Shown: positions 22,828-28,706 of the stretch, piece by piece
How positions within the stretch are numbered: the first letter of the stretch is position 1
Layout of the letters: every line of letters starts with the position of its first letter
Source of the DNA: a virus
Virus record (IMG/VR): IMGVR_UViG_3300006802_000060
Coordinates: 1-33,343 of that record
DNA: 33,343 bases
Strand: one strand, 5' to 3'
The notes under the pieces: model-generated
The model's input: the letters and a program-made list of their open reading frames with translations, nothing else
The model's database searches: none
What the model was told of the DNA's origin: nothing
Translations under genes and position numbers: made by a program

Positions 22828-23594
22828 AGGTTTTCCCCGACTTCCTTAGCGCAGTTTTCGGCAAGGTACGCTTTGGCTTTGTCCTTGGCTTCGTTTTCAA
22901 GACTGCCGATGTTGTAGGTCGTTTCTTTTGCTTTGGATTCCCAGGGAAGTTCGTCGTCATCACTAGGACGCGACTCTTTAGCCACTCTCGCCTTAACCTC
23001 GCCCGTCTCAAGTTCATCAACCTGCGCTTCAACCGCAGCGCGATTGCTAGGAGCACCGTTAAAAGCACCGCGCTCAACCCGAGGACCATTCCGACCGACA
23101 GCAGCACTTGAGAACTCACTTGGCATCTCCTCTTGCGTATATAATCCGCCTAACTCATTAACAAATGCTTCGCGTAACGCTAGGCTCTTTGCACACTTTG
23201 ACAACATGATGGACGGCATTGTCTTCCAGATAGGAGTTCCCTTGCCGTACTCTGCCAGGTAAGCCGTGGCAACCGACGGAAAACGCCTGTCTTTGCGATA
23301 GACCTTCACCGTTGAACTCACTAGCTGCTTGCCATCCCATTCAAGGCTTACTTCCATGCCGTCAAACTGCGGGTGAGCGTTGGCGATCTTTAAGAAGCCG
23401 TTGATCCCCGTCATTAGCTGCAAGCGCCCACCCGCTTTTATAGCCCATATCTCTTTCAAAGCCGGATTGAGTCCCGTTGCCCGACACATCTCTGCAAAGA
23501 GCGCAAACTCTGCGTTTGTCAGCCCAGGCGCTACAGTCTCCCGCAACGCTGTCAGCATCTCCGTGTTGTCTACTTTTGCTACTTCGTTTGTCAT
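22764..23594 (-). CDS. bet: RecT/Bet-family single-strand DNA annealing protein
   Basis: 276 residues. The first ~160 match the Redbeta/RecT group: EFALFAEMCRATGLNPALKE, IWAIKAGGRLQLMTGINGF, AHPQFDGMEVSLEWDG, then VYRKDRRFPSVATAYLAEY and MLSKCAKSLALREAFVNELG. The enzyme anneals complementary strands during recombination or end joining. The tail is variable and includes DDDELPWES, similar to the acidic SSB C-terminal motif, perhaps a partner-binding site. ATG 23594 has GGGAG eight bases upstream. No lambda Exo or RecE-type exonuclease lies beside it; the VRR-NUC gene at 19203 could be the nuclease partner. The symbol is given for family membership. Confidence 0.85.
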   Translation of the reverse strand: MTNEVAKVDNTEMLTALRETVAPGLTNAEFALFAEMCRATGLNPALKEIWAIKAGGRLQLMTGINGFLKIANAHPQFDGMEVSLEWDGKQLVSSTVKVYRKDRRFPSVATAYLAEYGKGTPIWKTMPSIMLSKCAKSLALREAFVNELGGLYTQEEMPSEFSSAAVGRNGPRVERGAFNGAPSNRAAVEAQVDELETGEVKARVAKESRPSDDDELPWESKAKETTYNIGSLENEAKDKAKAYLAENCAKEVGENLWKSPIRLKRLTSCIVEEAAS

Positions 23595-23608
23595 TGGTTT
23601 ACTCCCAG

Positions 23609-24040
23609 CTAGTCATTTAAGATTAAGAACGCCTGGAGAGCCTCAAGCCCCAAGGCGTTCACCGTTACGTGCCGCTTTTCTGCCAGCTTGTGCAGCTTGC
23701 CAGCAACACTCTTTGGCACATCGTGAAACGTCATGCTCTGCACACGCAGTTCCTCGCGGCGCTGCGCCTGAGCTTCCAAATGCTTATTGCGCTGGTAGCA
23801 CTTCTTTTGCATCCGCGCTTGGCAATCGCGGCAATAGTATTGCAGCCCGTCCTGCGATCTTGAGAGCTTGTTAAACTCCTGTACTGGCTTGGTTTTGTCG
23901 CACTTTGGACAAAATTTTATTTTGCCGTCAGGCGATAAGGTCTTTGGCTTTCTGCCAGGTCGTCCCCGTGGCTTTAGCTGCGGTTTCGTAGCCTCCTTCG
24001 GCGTTTCCACCGGCTTCAGTAACCAACTAAACATTTTCAT
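23609..24040 (-). CDS. AT-hook, zinc-ribbon and ribbon-helix-helix DNA-binding protein
   Basis: 143 residues with three apparent nucleic-acid-binding parts. There is an AT-hook-like KPRGRPGRKPK (about 23-33). A zinc motif follows, FCPKCDKTKPVQEF then YYCRDCQARMQKK (two CxxC pairs, about 43-75). The C-terminal ribbon-helix-helix-like domain reads MTFHDVPKSVAGKLHKLAEK then VTVNALGLEALQAFL. AGGAG six bases before ATG 24040 supports the start. It ends 14 bases before the RecT start. RHH proteins often bind short tandem operators, so it is a candidate binder of the 10-bp phased RGTACA arrays. That link is inference. Confidence 0.65.
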   Translation of the reverse strand: MKMFSWLLKPVETPKEATKPQLKPRGRPGRKPKTLSPDGKIKFCPKCDKTKPVQEFNKLSRSQDGLQYYCRDCQARMQKKCYQRNKHLEAQAQRREELRVQSMTFHDVPKSVAGKLHKLAEKRHVTVNALGLEALQAFLILND

Positions 24041-24070
24041 GCGTTCTCCTAGTCACACACACGTTTGCAC

Positions 24071-24400
24071 TCACAAGCTGTTTCCGTCGTCATCGACTAT
24101 CTCAGTCAACCGCGCAAACCGCTTGTCCTCTAACTCAAAACTTAAAACATAGACGCCGCTATCATCAGCCATCACAACCTCAAACTCATCCTCGACAAAA
24201 GGGCTCTCCTCAACTACTGGTCCCCCTCCGTCGCTCCGACGCCTTAGCAGCTCCGCCAGCGCCACTATGCTGTCCAGTGAGCTGCGACCCGTTTGGCAGC
24301 TCAGGCGCTCCAGCAGATAATGGGTGTCCTCATCGTCAGAGCCAGACATCACGTTGACTACCCGATACTTGTAGCCCTTCGTCTTGTCAAAGTAGCCCAT
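24071..24400 (-). CDS. Acidic protein of unknown function
   Basis: 109 residues from ATG 24400 (GGAG six bases upstream). Longer in-frame starts at ATG 24436 (after GAGGGG) and GTG 24448 are possible. The N-terminus MGYFDKTKGYKYRVVNVMSG starts a compact domain. The middle is a helix with RSSLDSIVALAELLRRRS. The C-terminal half is strongly acidic (VVEESPFVEDEFEVVMADD). It is first gene downstream of the phased array at 24460-24495. Function unknown. Confidence 0.6.
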   Translation of the reverse strand: MGYFDKTKGYKYRVVNVMSGSDDEDTHYLLERLSCQTGRSSLDSIVALAELLRRRSDGGGPVVEESPFVEDEFEVVMADDSGVYVLSFELEDKRFARLTEIVDDDGNSL

Positions 24401-24459
24401 CCTGCTCTCCGTCCACCGCAAAGTTCGTGATCTCATCGGTCCCCTCACAAGGTCTCATC

Positions 24460-24495
24460 GGTACATGACGGTACACAGAAGTACATTGTGGTGCA
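24460..24495 (+). promoter_or_regulatory. Four-copy 10-bp phased RGTACA array
   Basis: GGTACA (24460), GGTACA (24470), AGTACA (24480) and GGTGCA (24490) recur at exactly 10-bp steps, one per helical turn on the same face. The array lies just upstream of the leftward operon that starts at 24400 and includes the RHH-type protein and RecT, so it could be that operon's operator. Confidence 0.75.
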
Positions 24496-24615
24496 AGTAG
24501 CAAAAGCCAAAAACCAAAACGAAAAAATTCGATTAAGTCGGTTTTAAACAAGTGAGGCACTCCAAAACAGTGACTTAGACGGATCCTTGGTCGAGTATAC
24601 CCCGACCATGGCGGC

Positions 24616-24691
24616 TACACGCCGACCAGCAGACCGACCAGCAGAGACCTACACGCCTACGAGCAGCGATTTACACGCCGACCTACACGCC
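24616..24691. repeat. Cluster of TACACGCC and CGACCAGCAGA repeats
   Basis: TACACGCC occurs at 24616, 24650, 24672 and 24684. CGACCAGCAGA occurs at 24623-24633 and 24635-24645, 12 bp apart. The last two TACACGCC copies are also 12 bp apart. A frame across it would give Thr/Pro/Ala-rich peptide but without an SD, so a DNA or RNA role is favoured. Confidence 0.55.
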
Positions 24692-24802
24692 AACGGCTAC
24701 GCTTATGGGTTCCCTGGCAAGCTCTCCGTCCCTCAAGTTACACTCATATCGTCACGGTCGCGCCATGCTGCTTTCCTCCTATGCTGTTTGTAGACCCCTA
24801 GC

Positions 24803-25150
24803 CTAATCCAGAGGGTTATCGATTATCATGGGCTGACCCAGAGCATTATTGGGCACGATGGTAGTCACTGTGCTTTCGTCGGTAACGTCTCGCCCGTAAA
24901 TTTGGCTCAGTAGCGGATTAGGTCGACGTTTCGTTTCAGTGACTACGCTGTAGCCCGTTTGCCAGCCAGCAGAGTTCACCTGACCATTCGGGATCGGTAA
25001 CGCTGGTCCAAACGGAGGGCTCACAGGCACAACCTGACCAAAGCCATACCGGCTGGGGCGGCTTGGCTGGTCAATAGGATTGTACTCTTCCCATATCTGC
25101 GCACTCGCTACGCTCGGAAGCATGATTAACGCTAGAATTGTTTTACGCAT
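24803..25150 (-). CDS. Exported protein of unknown function
   Basis: 115 residues with a clear signal peptide (MRKTILALIMLPSVASAQ, Ala-x-Ala cut near 17). The mature part is Pro/Asn/Gly-rich (VSPPFGPALPIPNGQ) and ends in IIDNPLD. It has no Cys or membrane segment. It is preceded by the GACTAG-AGAGGTGA leader shared with the next two upstream genes, giving a good SD. A periplasmic or secreted phage protein outside the lysis cassette could act in superinfection exclusion or host-envelope change, which is speculation. Confidence 0.65.
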   Translation of the reverse strand: MRKTILALIMLPSVASAQIWEEYNPIDQPSRPSRYGFGQVVPVSPPFGPALPIPNGQVNSAGWQTGYSVVTETKRRPNPLLSQIYGRDVTDESTVTTIVPNNALGQPMIIDNPLD

Positions 25151-25170
25151 AAGTCACCTCTGCTAGTCGG

Positions 25171-25803
25171 TTACGGTTGCTTGTATAGATCTCGGTTGGA
25201 TCGGTCTCTAAGGTAGCTGAAAATCCGATCTAGCCGATTGTCTTTAACTTCGGGGTTAAATTTCTCATAAACCCTTTCCATTAAGCACAGATCTAGTTCG
25301 TAATCCCTACGTTCCTCCGTAATCACCTCGGTAGTCACGTAGGCTTCCAACAGAGTCCAGATCATGATCTGGTCCCACTCTGCAATCGGAGTTTCCAACC
25401 ACCTTTCCAGACTGTTAGGGTAGAAACTAACAAAGCCACTCCTACTCGAATGACGTTGCTTAATTTCCTCTGCCAGAACCTCCGTATCTGTTGCAGCAAA
25501 AATCCTAGCAACTTCCTCTTTTGGAACGTCCACTAGGATCTGGTCAGTTTCATAATTGTAGAACCTTGGGCTGTGTAGGGCTCGAAACGTTAGATCAATC
25601 TTAAAACGCCGACCAAACTCAGCAGCGTATAGTTCAGCGTATTTTTGGCAACACTTCGACCAGTCTATTGCTTCAAATAAACGCTGCGCAGTAATTCTCG
25701 GAAGCTCTCCGCAATCATTTCCGTAACATGATTCCAGAGTGTTCATAATCGCGTCATCATGTATGGAATGATAGAAGCCACTAAAAGGGATGTAACTTTT
25801 CAT
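25171..25803 (-). CDS. Conserved-looking phage protein of unknown function
   Basis: 210 residues, mixed alpha/beta, acidic. The N-terminus (IPFSGFYHSIHDDAI, with a later CYGNDCGELP) and the middle FYNYETDQILVDVPKEEV look like conserved motifs of a protein family found in phages, but I cannot assign a function. Four Cys are present with no zinc pattern. ATG 25803 has AGAGGTGA upstream in the repeated GACTAG leader. Its position in the early unit beside other small unknown genes makes a host-takeover or anti-defence role possible. Confidence 0.65.
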   Translation of the reverse strand: MKSYIPFSGFYHSIHDDAIMNTLESCYGNDCGELPRITAQRLFEAIDWSKCCQKYAELYAAEFGRRFKIDLTFRALHSPRFYNYETDQILVDVPKEEVARIFAATDTEVLAEEIKQRHSSRSGFVSFYPNSLERWLETPIAEWDQIMIWTLLEAYVTTEVITEERRDYELDLCLMERVYEKFNPEVKDNRLDRIFSYLRDRSNRDLYKQP

Positions 25804-25815
25804 AGATCACCTCTA

Positions 25816-26094
25816 CTAGTCATTATCAAAAGTTTTGGTCAAAAATCGGTGCGCCTGTTCCTCACTAGGAAACACCGTCCATTCCGTACAATCCAAGTAG
25901 CCCGGCATCGAGAGTCGAGCCCCATAGCCGTCTACGATTGAACAGCTTAAAAACTCGCCGTCAATAAATGGGCTGATTTCTTCCGCTGTTGGATGCAATG
26001 TTTTGCCGATTAGATCGAGCTGTATGGCTACCGTGCCTTGGCTCGTTTCTACTATGCACCAACGATCGTAAATCACCTGTTTTTGCATTGTCAT
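25816..26094 (-). CDS. Small protein with GYGARLSMPGYLDCTEW motif, unknown function
   Basis: 92 residues (ATG 26094, with a second ATG two codons on). The second half, FLSCSIVDGYGARLSMPGYL then DCTEWTVFPSEEQAHRFL, resembles a motif seen in small phage proteins of unknown role. It ends FDND with a TAG that is part of the GACTAG leader of the next gene. It is probably co-expressed with the gene at 25171. No enzymatic motif. Confidence 0.65.
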   Translation of the reverse strand: MTMQKQVIYDRWCIVETSQGTVAIQLDLIGKTLHPTAEEISPFIDGEFLSCSIVDGYGARLSMPGYLDCTEWTVFPSEEQAHRFLTKTFDND

Positions 26095-26172
26095 GTATCA
26101 CCTCTGCTAGTCATTCGGGCTGAATTGCCCAGCGGGCACTCCGTAGAGTACCCTGGGGGCTATTCTGCTACT

Positions 26173-26346
26173 TTAGCGTGCAATCGCGGCGTGGGTGTAT
26201 TTGCATGGTTTGAATACGTCAGCAATGTAATCGCGTACAGCTGCGTTAAATTCAACTTCCCTGGTGCACGCAAACTCTAGAAGTTGATCGTTGCAAGCCC
26301 GCTCGTAGTGTCCGAGTGTGCTGTAAAGGTCTTGCTTAGTTGACAT
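26173..26346 (-). CDS. 57-residue protein, unknown function
   Basis: A short gene beginning MSTKQDLYSTLGHYERACND and ending KYTHAAIAR. ATG 26346 has CGGAG about eight bases upstream, in a leader carrying GACTAG like its neighbours. The product is helical and has three Cys. After its TAA the same frame stays open for 21 codons (ending GVPAGQFSPND-TAG at 26107), so the stop may have shortened a longer ancestral gene. First gene of the leftward early unit, facing the dyad array. Confidence 0.6.
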   Translation of the reverse strand: MSTKQDLYSTLGHYERACNDQLLEFACTREVEFNAAVRDYIADVFKPCKYTHAAIAR

Positions 26347-26440
26347 GGTTTTCTCCGTTGCTAGTGCTAGTCATTCTGTTCATTGTACAGCGGTCTGCAT
26401 TGTTGCGCTACTGAGTTTCGCGTCTAAATGCATACCACCA

Positions 26441-26512
26441 TGGTACACGATGGTACACTATGGTACAAGTAGGAAATGAACCAGGATGTACTGCCATGTA
26501 CTGTCATGTACT
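26441..26512. promoter_or_regulatory. Six-core dyad-symmetric array of 10-bp phased GTACA repeats
   Basis: TGGTACA at 26441, 26451 and 26461 is followed by the inverted form ATGTACT at 26486, 26496 and 26506. The GTAC cores are centred 12.5, 22.5 and 32.5 bp either side of 26477, an exact dyad. The array fills the gap between the divergent genes at 26346 (leftward) and 26568 (rightward). It is the most regular copy of the repeat family also seen at 20554, 24460 and 32588. Confidence 0.85.
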
Positions 26513-26567
26513 CCTGTGATCAGTAGGTTATGAAAAGTGTTGTCTTAACACAGGGTTATAGAATAAG

Positions 26568-26849
26568 ATGCCGAGTATGACGTTATGGGTGGGAACGAAC
26601 GGATTTCGCAGCGTAATCGCTAAACGTGAGCAAGGTTTACTGTATCACTTGCTACGCTCGAAAAAGGGATGGTCGCAGCGTCAGGTGGGAGAGCTGCTTG
26701 GCGTTAGCCAGCCTTCTATTGCGCATCGTGAGCGTAACAGAGCCACGTATAGCTGCTCAGAGCTGGTCATGCTCAAGACCATGTTTGGTCTAAGCGTCGA
26801 GGAGCTGTGGTCGGTGATCGAGACTATAGCTAACCATCCGAAATTATAG
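26568..26849 (+). CDS. XRE/Cro-type helix-turn-helix regulator
   Basis: 93 residues. Residues about 24-80 form an HTH_3 domain: LLYHLLRSKKGWSQRQVGEL, LGVSQPSIAHRERNR, then LVMLKTMFGLSVEELWSV. SQRQVGELLGVSQPSIAHRE is the canonical helix-turn-helix. It has no dimerisation or cleavage domain, so it is Cro-like rather than CI-like. No strong SD precedes ATG 26568; ATG 26577 is an alternative. It is transcribed away from the dyad array at 26441-26512. Its 3' side is followed by a second repeat family. A role in early/late switching is inferred. Confidence 0.8.
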   Translation: MPSMTLWVGTNGFRSVIAKREQGLLYHLLRSKKGWSQRQVGELLGVSQPSIAHRERNRATYSCSELVMLKTMFGLSVEELWSVIETIANHPKL

Positions 26850-26951
26850 GCATTACCTACCTAACATGCTGGTATCATTAGGCATTACTTACCTTACGAG
26901 AATTAGAAAACTAGTTAGGTAACATGCGTAATATATTCACCACGTTAGGTA
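26847..26951. promoter_or_regulatory. TACCTAAC/GTTAGGTA repeat cluster upstream of terminase
   Basis: TAGGCATTACCTACCT (26847-26862) repeats with one mismatch at 26879-26894, 32 bp on. The embedded TACCTAAC (26858) and TACCTTAC (26890) face inverted GTTAGGTA at 26914 and 26944. The cluster lies between the XRE gene and the small terminase and is unrelated to the RGTACA arrays. It could be a second operator or a terminase recognition (pac/cos) region. Confidence 0.6.
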
Positions 26952-27140
26952 GCCCTGTGGTCCAGGCGAAAAAAGAAAACGAGATCCGTTTTGACCTTCG
27001 ATTCCTAAACGATTCCACGGATTTACCAGCCGTGGCGCAGGTTTTCGAATTCGTTTTCAATTTGAAAGCGCCGGGCGGTGGAGCAGACCGCGCACCCCAC
27101 ATTCCACATAAAAATCCCAACCCTCCCCTAAAACACCGTT
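26952..27140. other. Leader region of the terminase operon, no clear gene
   Basis: A 74-codon frame (26924-27148) covers this gap but begins inside a repeat, has no SD and resembles no protein. The stretch contains GC-rich GCGCCGGGCGGTGGAGC near 27067 and a C-rich run before the terminase start. Small-terminase leaders often carry the packaging start site, which is a guess here. Confidence 0.4.
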
Positions 27141-27755
27141 ATGCCTGACGACAAGAAAGACCTAATCATAGAGAAGTTACCCAAGGGCGATCCGAGTGGT
27201 GGGTCGTTGCGTGTGCGTACTGCTGATGGGAAGACGTTTACGATGCCTGTTAGTATGCGACCGAGGAGCGCCACTGAAGCATTGAAGGGCAGAACGCCGC
27301 GGCGTAGGGAGCGCGACCTAGCGGCTCAGGTGAAGCGTCTAGCGGCGATAGGGTTGAGTAAGACTGCGGTTGCGAGTTGTGTACGAATATCGAGTGACGA
27401 GCTTAATCGGCTTTACCTGAAGGATTTTGAGTTAGGTCGTAAGGACATGGCGGAGACGGTAGCGAGTGCTGCGATGGAGCAGGTAAGGTCTGGCAATCCG
27501 CAGATGATCATGTTTATGGCGAAGACTCGGTTAGGCTGGACTGAGACGAACGTGTTGGAGCATACGGGCACGGTAAACGCTGTAGTGAGTGCGAAGCCGT
27601 TGAGTAAGGAGGAGTTTGAGGCGCGGTATTTAGCCGATAACCGCGACAGTAATGCGTGGGAGTCTACACAGGAACAGCGTGTTATTGAGGTAAACACTGA
27701 CGCTGAGACAAAAGCTGAGACTGACGCTGATTGGGAGTTAGACGGCGATGACTGA
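27141..27755 (+). CDS. terS: Terminase small subunit
   Basis: 204 residues. The basic middle (RPRSATEALKGRTPRRRERD) leads into a helix-turn-helix-like region (AAQVKRLAAIGLSKTAVASC then VRISSDELNRLYLKDFELGR). The following helix AMEQVRSGNPQMIMFMAKTR and GWTETNVLEHTG is a pattern typical of small terminases that carry the DNA recognition and oligomerisation parts. The C-terminus is acidic (DADWELDGDD), as usual for binding the large subunit. It begins the late rightward unit. It lacks a clear SD and overlaps the next gene by eight bases. Confidence 0.8.
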   Translation: MPDDKKDLIIEKLPKGDPSGGSLRVRTADGKTFTMPVSMRPRSATEALKGRTPRRRERDLAAQVKRLAAIGLSKTAVASCVRISSDELNRLYLKDFELGRKDMAETVASAAMEQVRSGNPQMIMFMAKTRLGWTETNVLEHTGTVNAVVSAKPLSKEEFEARYLADNRDSNAWESTQEQRVIEVNTDAETKAETDADWELDGDD

Positions 27756-28005
27756 TTACGACTACGGGCACTTGCGGTCTGAGTATTTAGGTTCTCTTGT
27801 TAAGCCGAGTACGGTTACTTGGGTGAGTGTCATTGAGACGAAGCCTGTAGCGTTTGAGCCTGTGTTATTGGCTGGACCTGTTTGGAAGCACGCTGTGGGT
27901 CATTATGACCCGACGCTTAGTGCGTGGGTAGTGAATGAGAAGTGCGTTGAGTTTGGCACATTTCCGCATTGGCAGCCGTTACCCAGACCTCCCTTTTATG
28001 GCTAA
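27748..28005 (+). CDS. DUF551-like small protein
   Basis: 85 residues. TWVSVIETKPVAFEPVLL then AWVVNEKCVEFGTFPHWQPLPRPPF matches the DUF551 pattern of an opening W-[IV]-S-V, a central beta core and the closing HW-x-PLP-x-PP. The function of this family is unknown. It overlaps the small terminase by eight bases and the next gene by eight. A second DUF551 protein lies at 28209, so the genome carries two. Confidence 0.7.
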   Translation: MTDYDYGHLRSEYLGSLVKPSTVTWVSVIETKPVAFEPVLLAGPVWKHAVGHYDPTLSAWVVNEKCVEFGTFPHWQPLPRPPFYG

Positions 28006-28189
28006 AGGGTCTAGGCGCAAGAAGGATGTTGAGGTTTACTACAAGTGTCCTGAGTGTAGTTGGATTGGCTACGTTGTGACTGACCGTTATTGGGTTAGTT
28101 GTGGTCAGTGTCGGGTACGTTTTGGCGTGAGTGGTAACGAGGTATCGAAGGCTGAGTATCGGCAGCGGTATCGGTTGGATGAGCAGTAA
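27998..28189 (+). CDS. Small zinc-ribbon protein
   Basis: 63 residues from ATG 27998, overlapping the previous stop. A longer upstream extension lies inside the previous gene and is not used. The N-terminus is basic (MAKGSRRKKDVE). CPECSWIGYVV and CGQCRVRFG give a CxxC...CxxC zinc ribbon. It ends in a charged helix. Such ribbons bind nucleic acid or partners; no further function can be given. Confidence 0.65.
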   Translation: MAKGSRRKKDVEVYYKCPECSWIGYVVTDRYWVSCGQCRVRFGVSGNEVSKAEYRQRYRLDEQ

Positions 28190-28208
28190 CTGTAAGAGGA
28201 GACTAGCG

Positions 28209-28601
28209 ATGAGTAAAACACCGGAAGAGATGGCTACAGAGTACGCAGACGATTGGCAGAAGGATTGTGATTACCCGGAGCCGTTGTTGTCCACCGTCAA
28301 GAAAGCTACCAGGATGATTTTCCTCGCTGGCTACCAAGCTGCAAAGGATCAGCTTGCTGATGCCGACAAGGTGATGTTTCAATGGATCAGCGTAGAGGAG
28401 CGGCTGCCGGAAATACCTGACAACCGTTTGATGAGCGACGATGTTTTGTGGCTTACACGATACGGAGAAATAGAAGTTTCTTGTTTAGAACGATTGCGTT
28501 CTGAATTTAGAGTGGATTGGGGTGACGCAGGACTTTTGAAATTGGACCAATTTACCCACTGGATGCCGCTGCCAGAGCCGCCGAAAGATGCTAAGGAGTA
28601 G
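28209..28601 (+). CDS. DUF551 domain protein
   Basis: 130 residues from ATG 28209, preceded by GAGGAG (28196-28201). The N-terminal half is a helical region (MSKTPEEMATEYADDWQKDC, then MIFLAGYQAAKDQ). The C-terminal half is DUF551: FQWISVEERLPEIPD, DVLWLTRYGEIEV, FTHWMPLPEPP. The Trp-Ile-Ser-Val and HWMPLPEPP signatures are clear. Function unknown. It is followed by a 105-base structured gap before the large terminase. Confidence 0.75.
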   Translation: MSKTPEEMATEYADDWQKDCDYPEPLLSTVKKATRMIFLAGYQAAKDQLADADKVMFQWISVEERLPEIPDNRLMSDDVLWLTRYGEIEVSCLERLRSEFRVDWGDAGLLKLDQFTHWMPLPEPPKDAKE

Positions 28602-28602
28602 T

Positions 28603-28704
28603 TGCGGCTGGTTGTCTAGTGGCGAGCGTTTTTGCTGTTTCCTGCTCCGGTAGGCATTTGTCGAGGACCCGAAGATTAACAGCGTCAGGGATTGAACAGC
28701 CGCA
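28603..28704 (+). ncRNA. Candidate structured leader of the large terminase gene
   Basis: TGCGGCTG (28603-28610) and CAGCCGCA (28697-28704) are a perfect 8-bp closing stem. Inside, GCTGTT (28634-28639) pairs with AACAGC (28678-28683). Within that, CCTGC and GTAGG close a TCCG loop of the UNCG type. The closing stem ends two bases before the ATG of the large terminase, which has no normally spaced SD. The element may control its translation. It resembles no known riboswitch and does not fold as a tRNA despite the terminal ACCA. Confidence 0.45.
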
Positions 28705-28706
28705 CC

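Larger units (their letters stand above)
24401..24802. other. Noncoding stretch with two repeat systems
   Basis: This 0.4 kb gap holds the RGTACA array (24460-24495), a T-rich block when read leftward (24500-24545), the TACACGCC/CGACCAGCAGA repeats (24616-24691), a TATACT on the minus strand near 24593 that could be a -10 element, and a perfect AGGAGG (24775-24780, minus) in front of a four-codon frame ATG-GCG-CGA-CCG-TGA (24766-24752). I see no convincing longer gene. Confidence 0.6.

Noticed and set aside
24460-24495. CRISPR array
   Set aside because: The repeats are 6 bp with 4-bp gaps, far too short for CRISPR; no cas genes are present.
24587-24793. 68-codon rightward frame across the TACACGCC repeats
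   Set aside because: TTG start without SD, on the strand opposite all nearby genes, with composition set by the repeats.
26924-27148. 74-codon frame between the XRE gene and the small terminase
   Set aside because: It starts inside a repeat, has no SD, ends just past the terminase start and shows no protein-like features.
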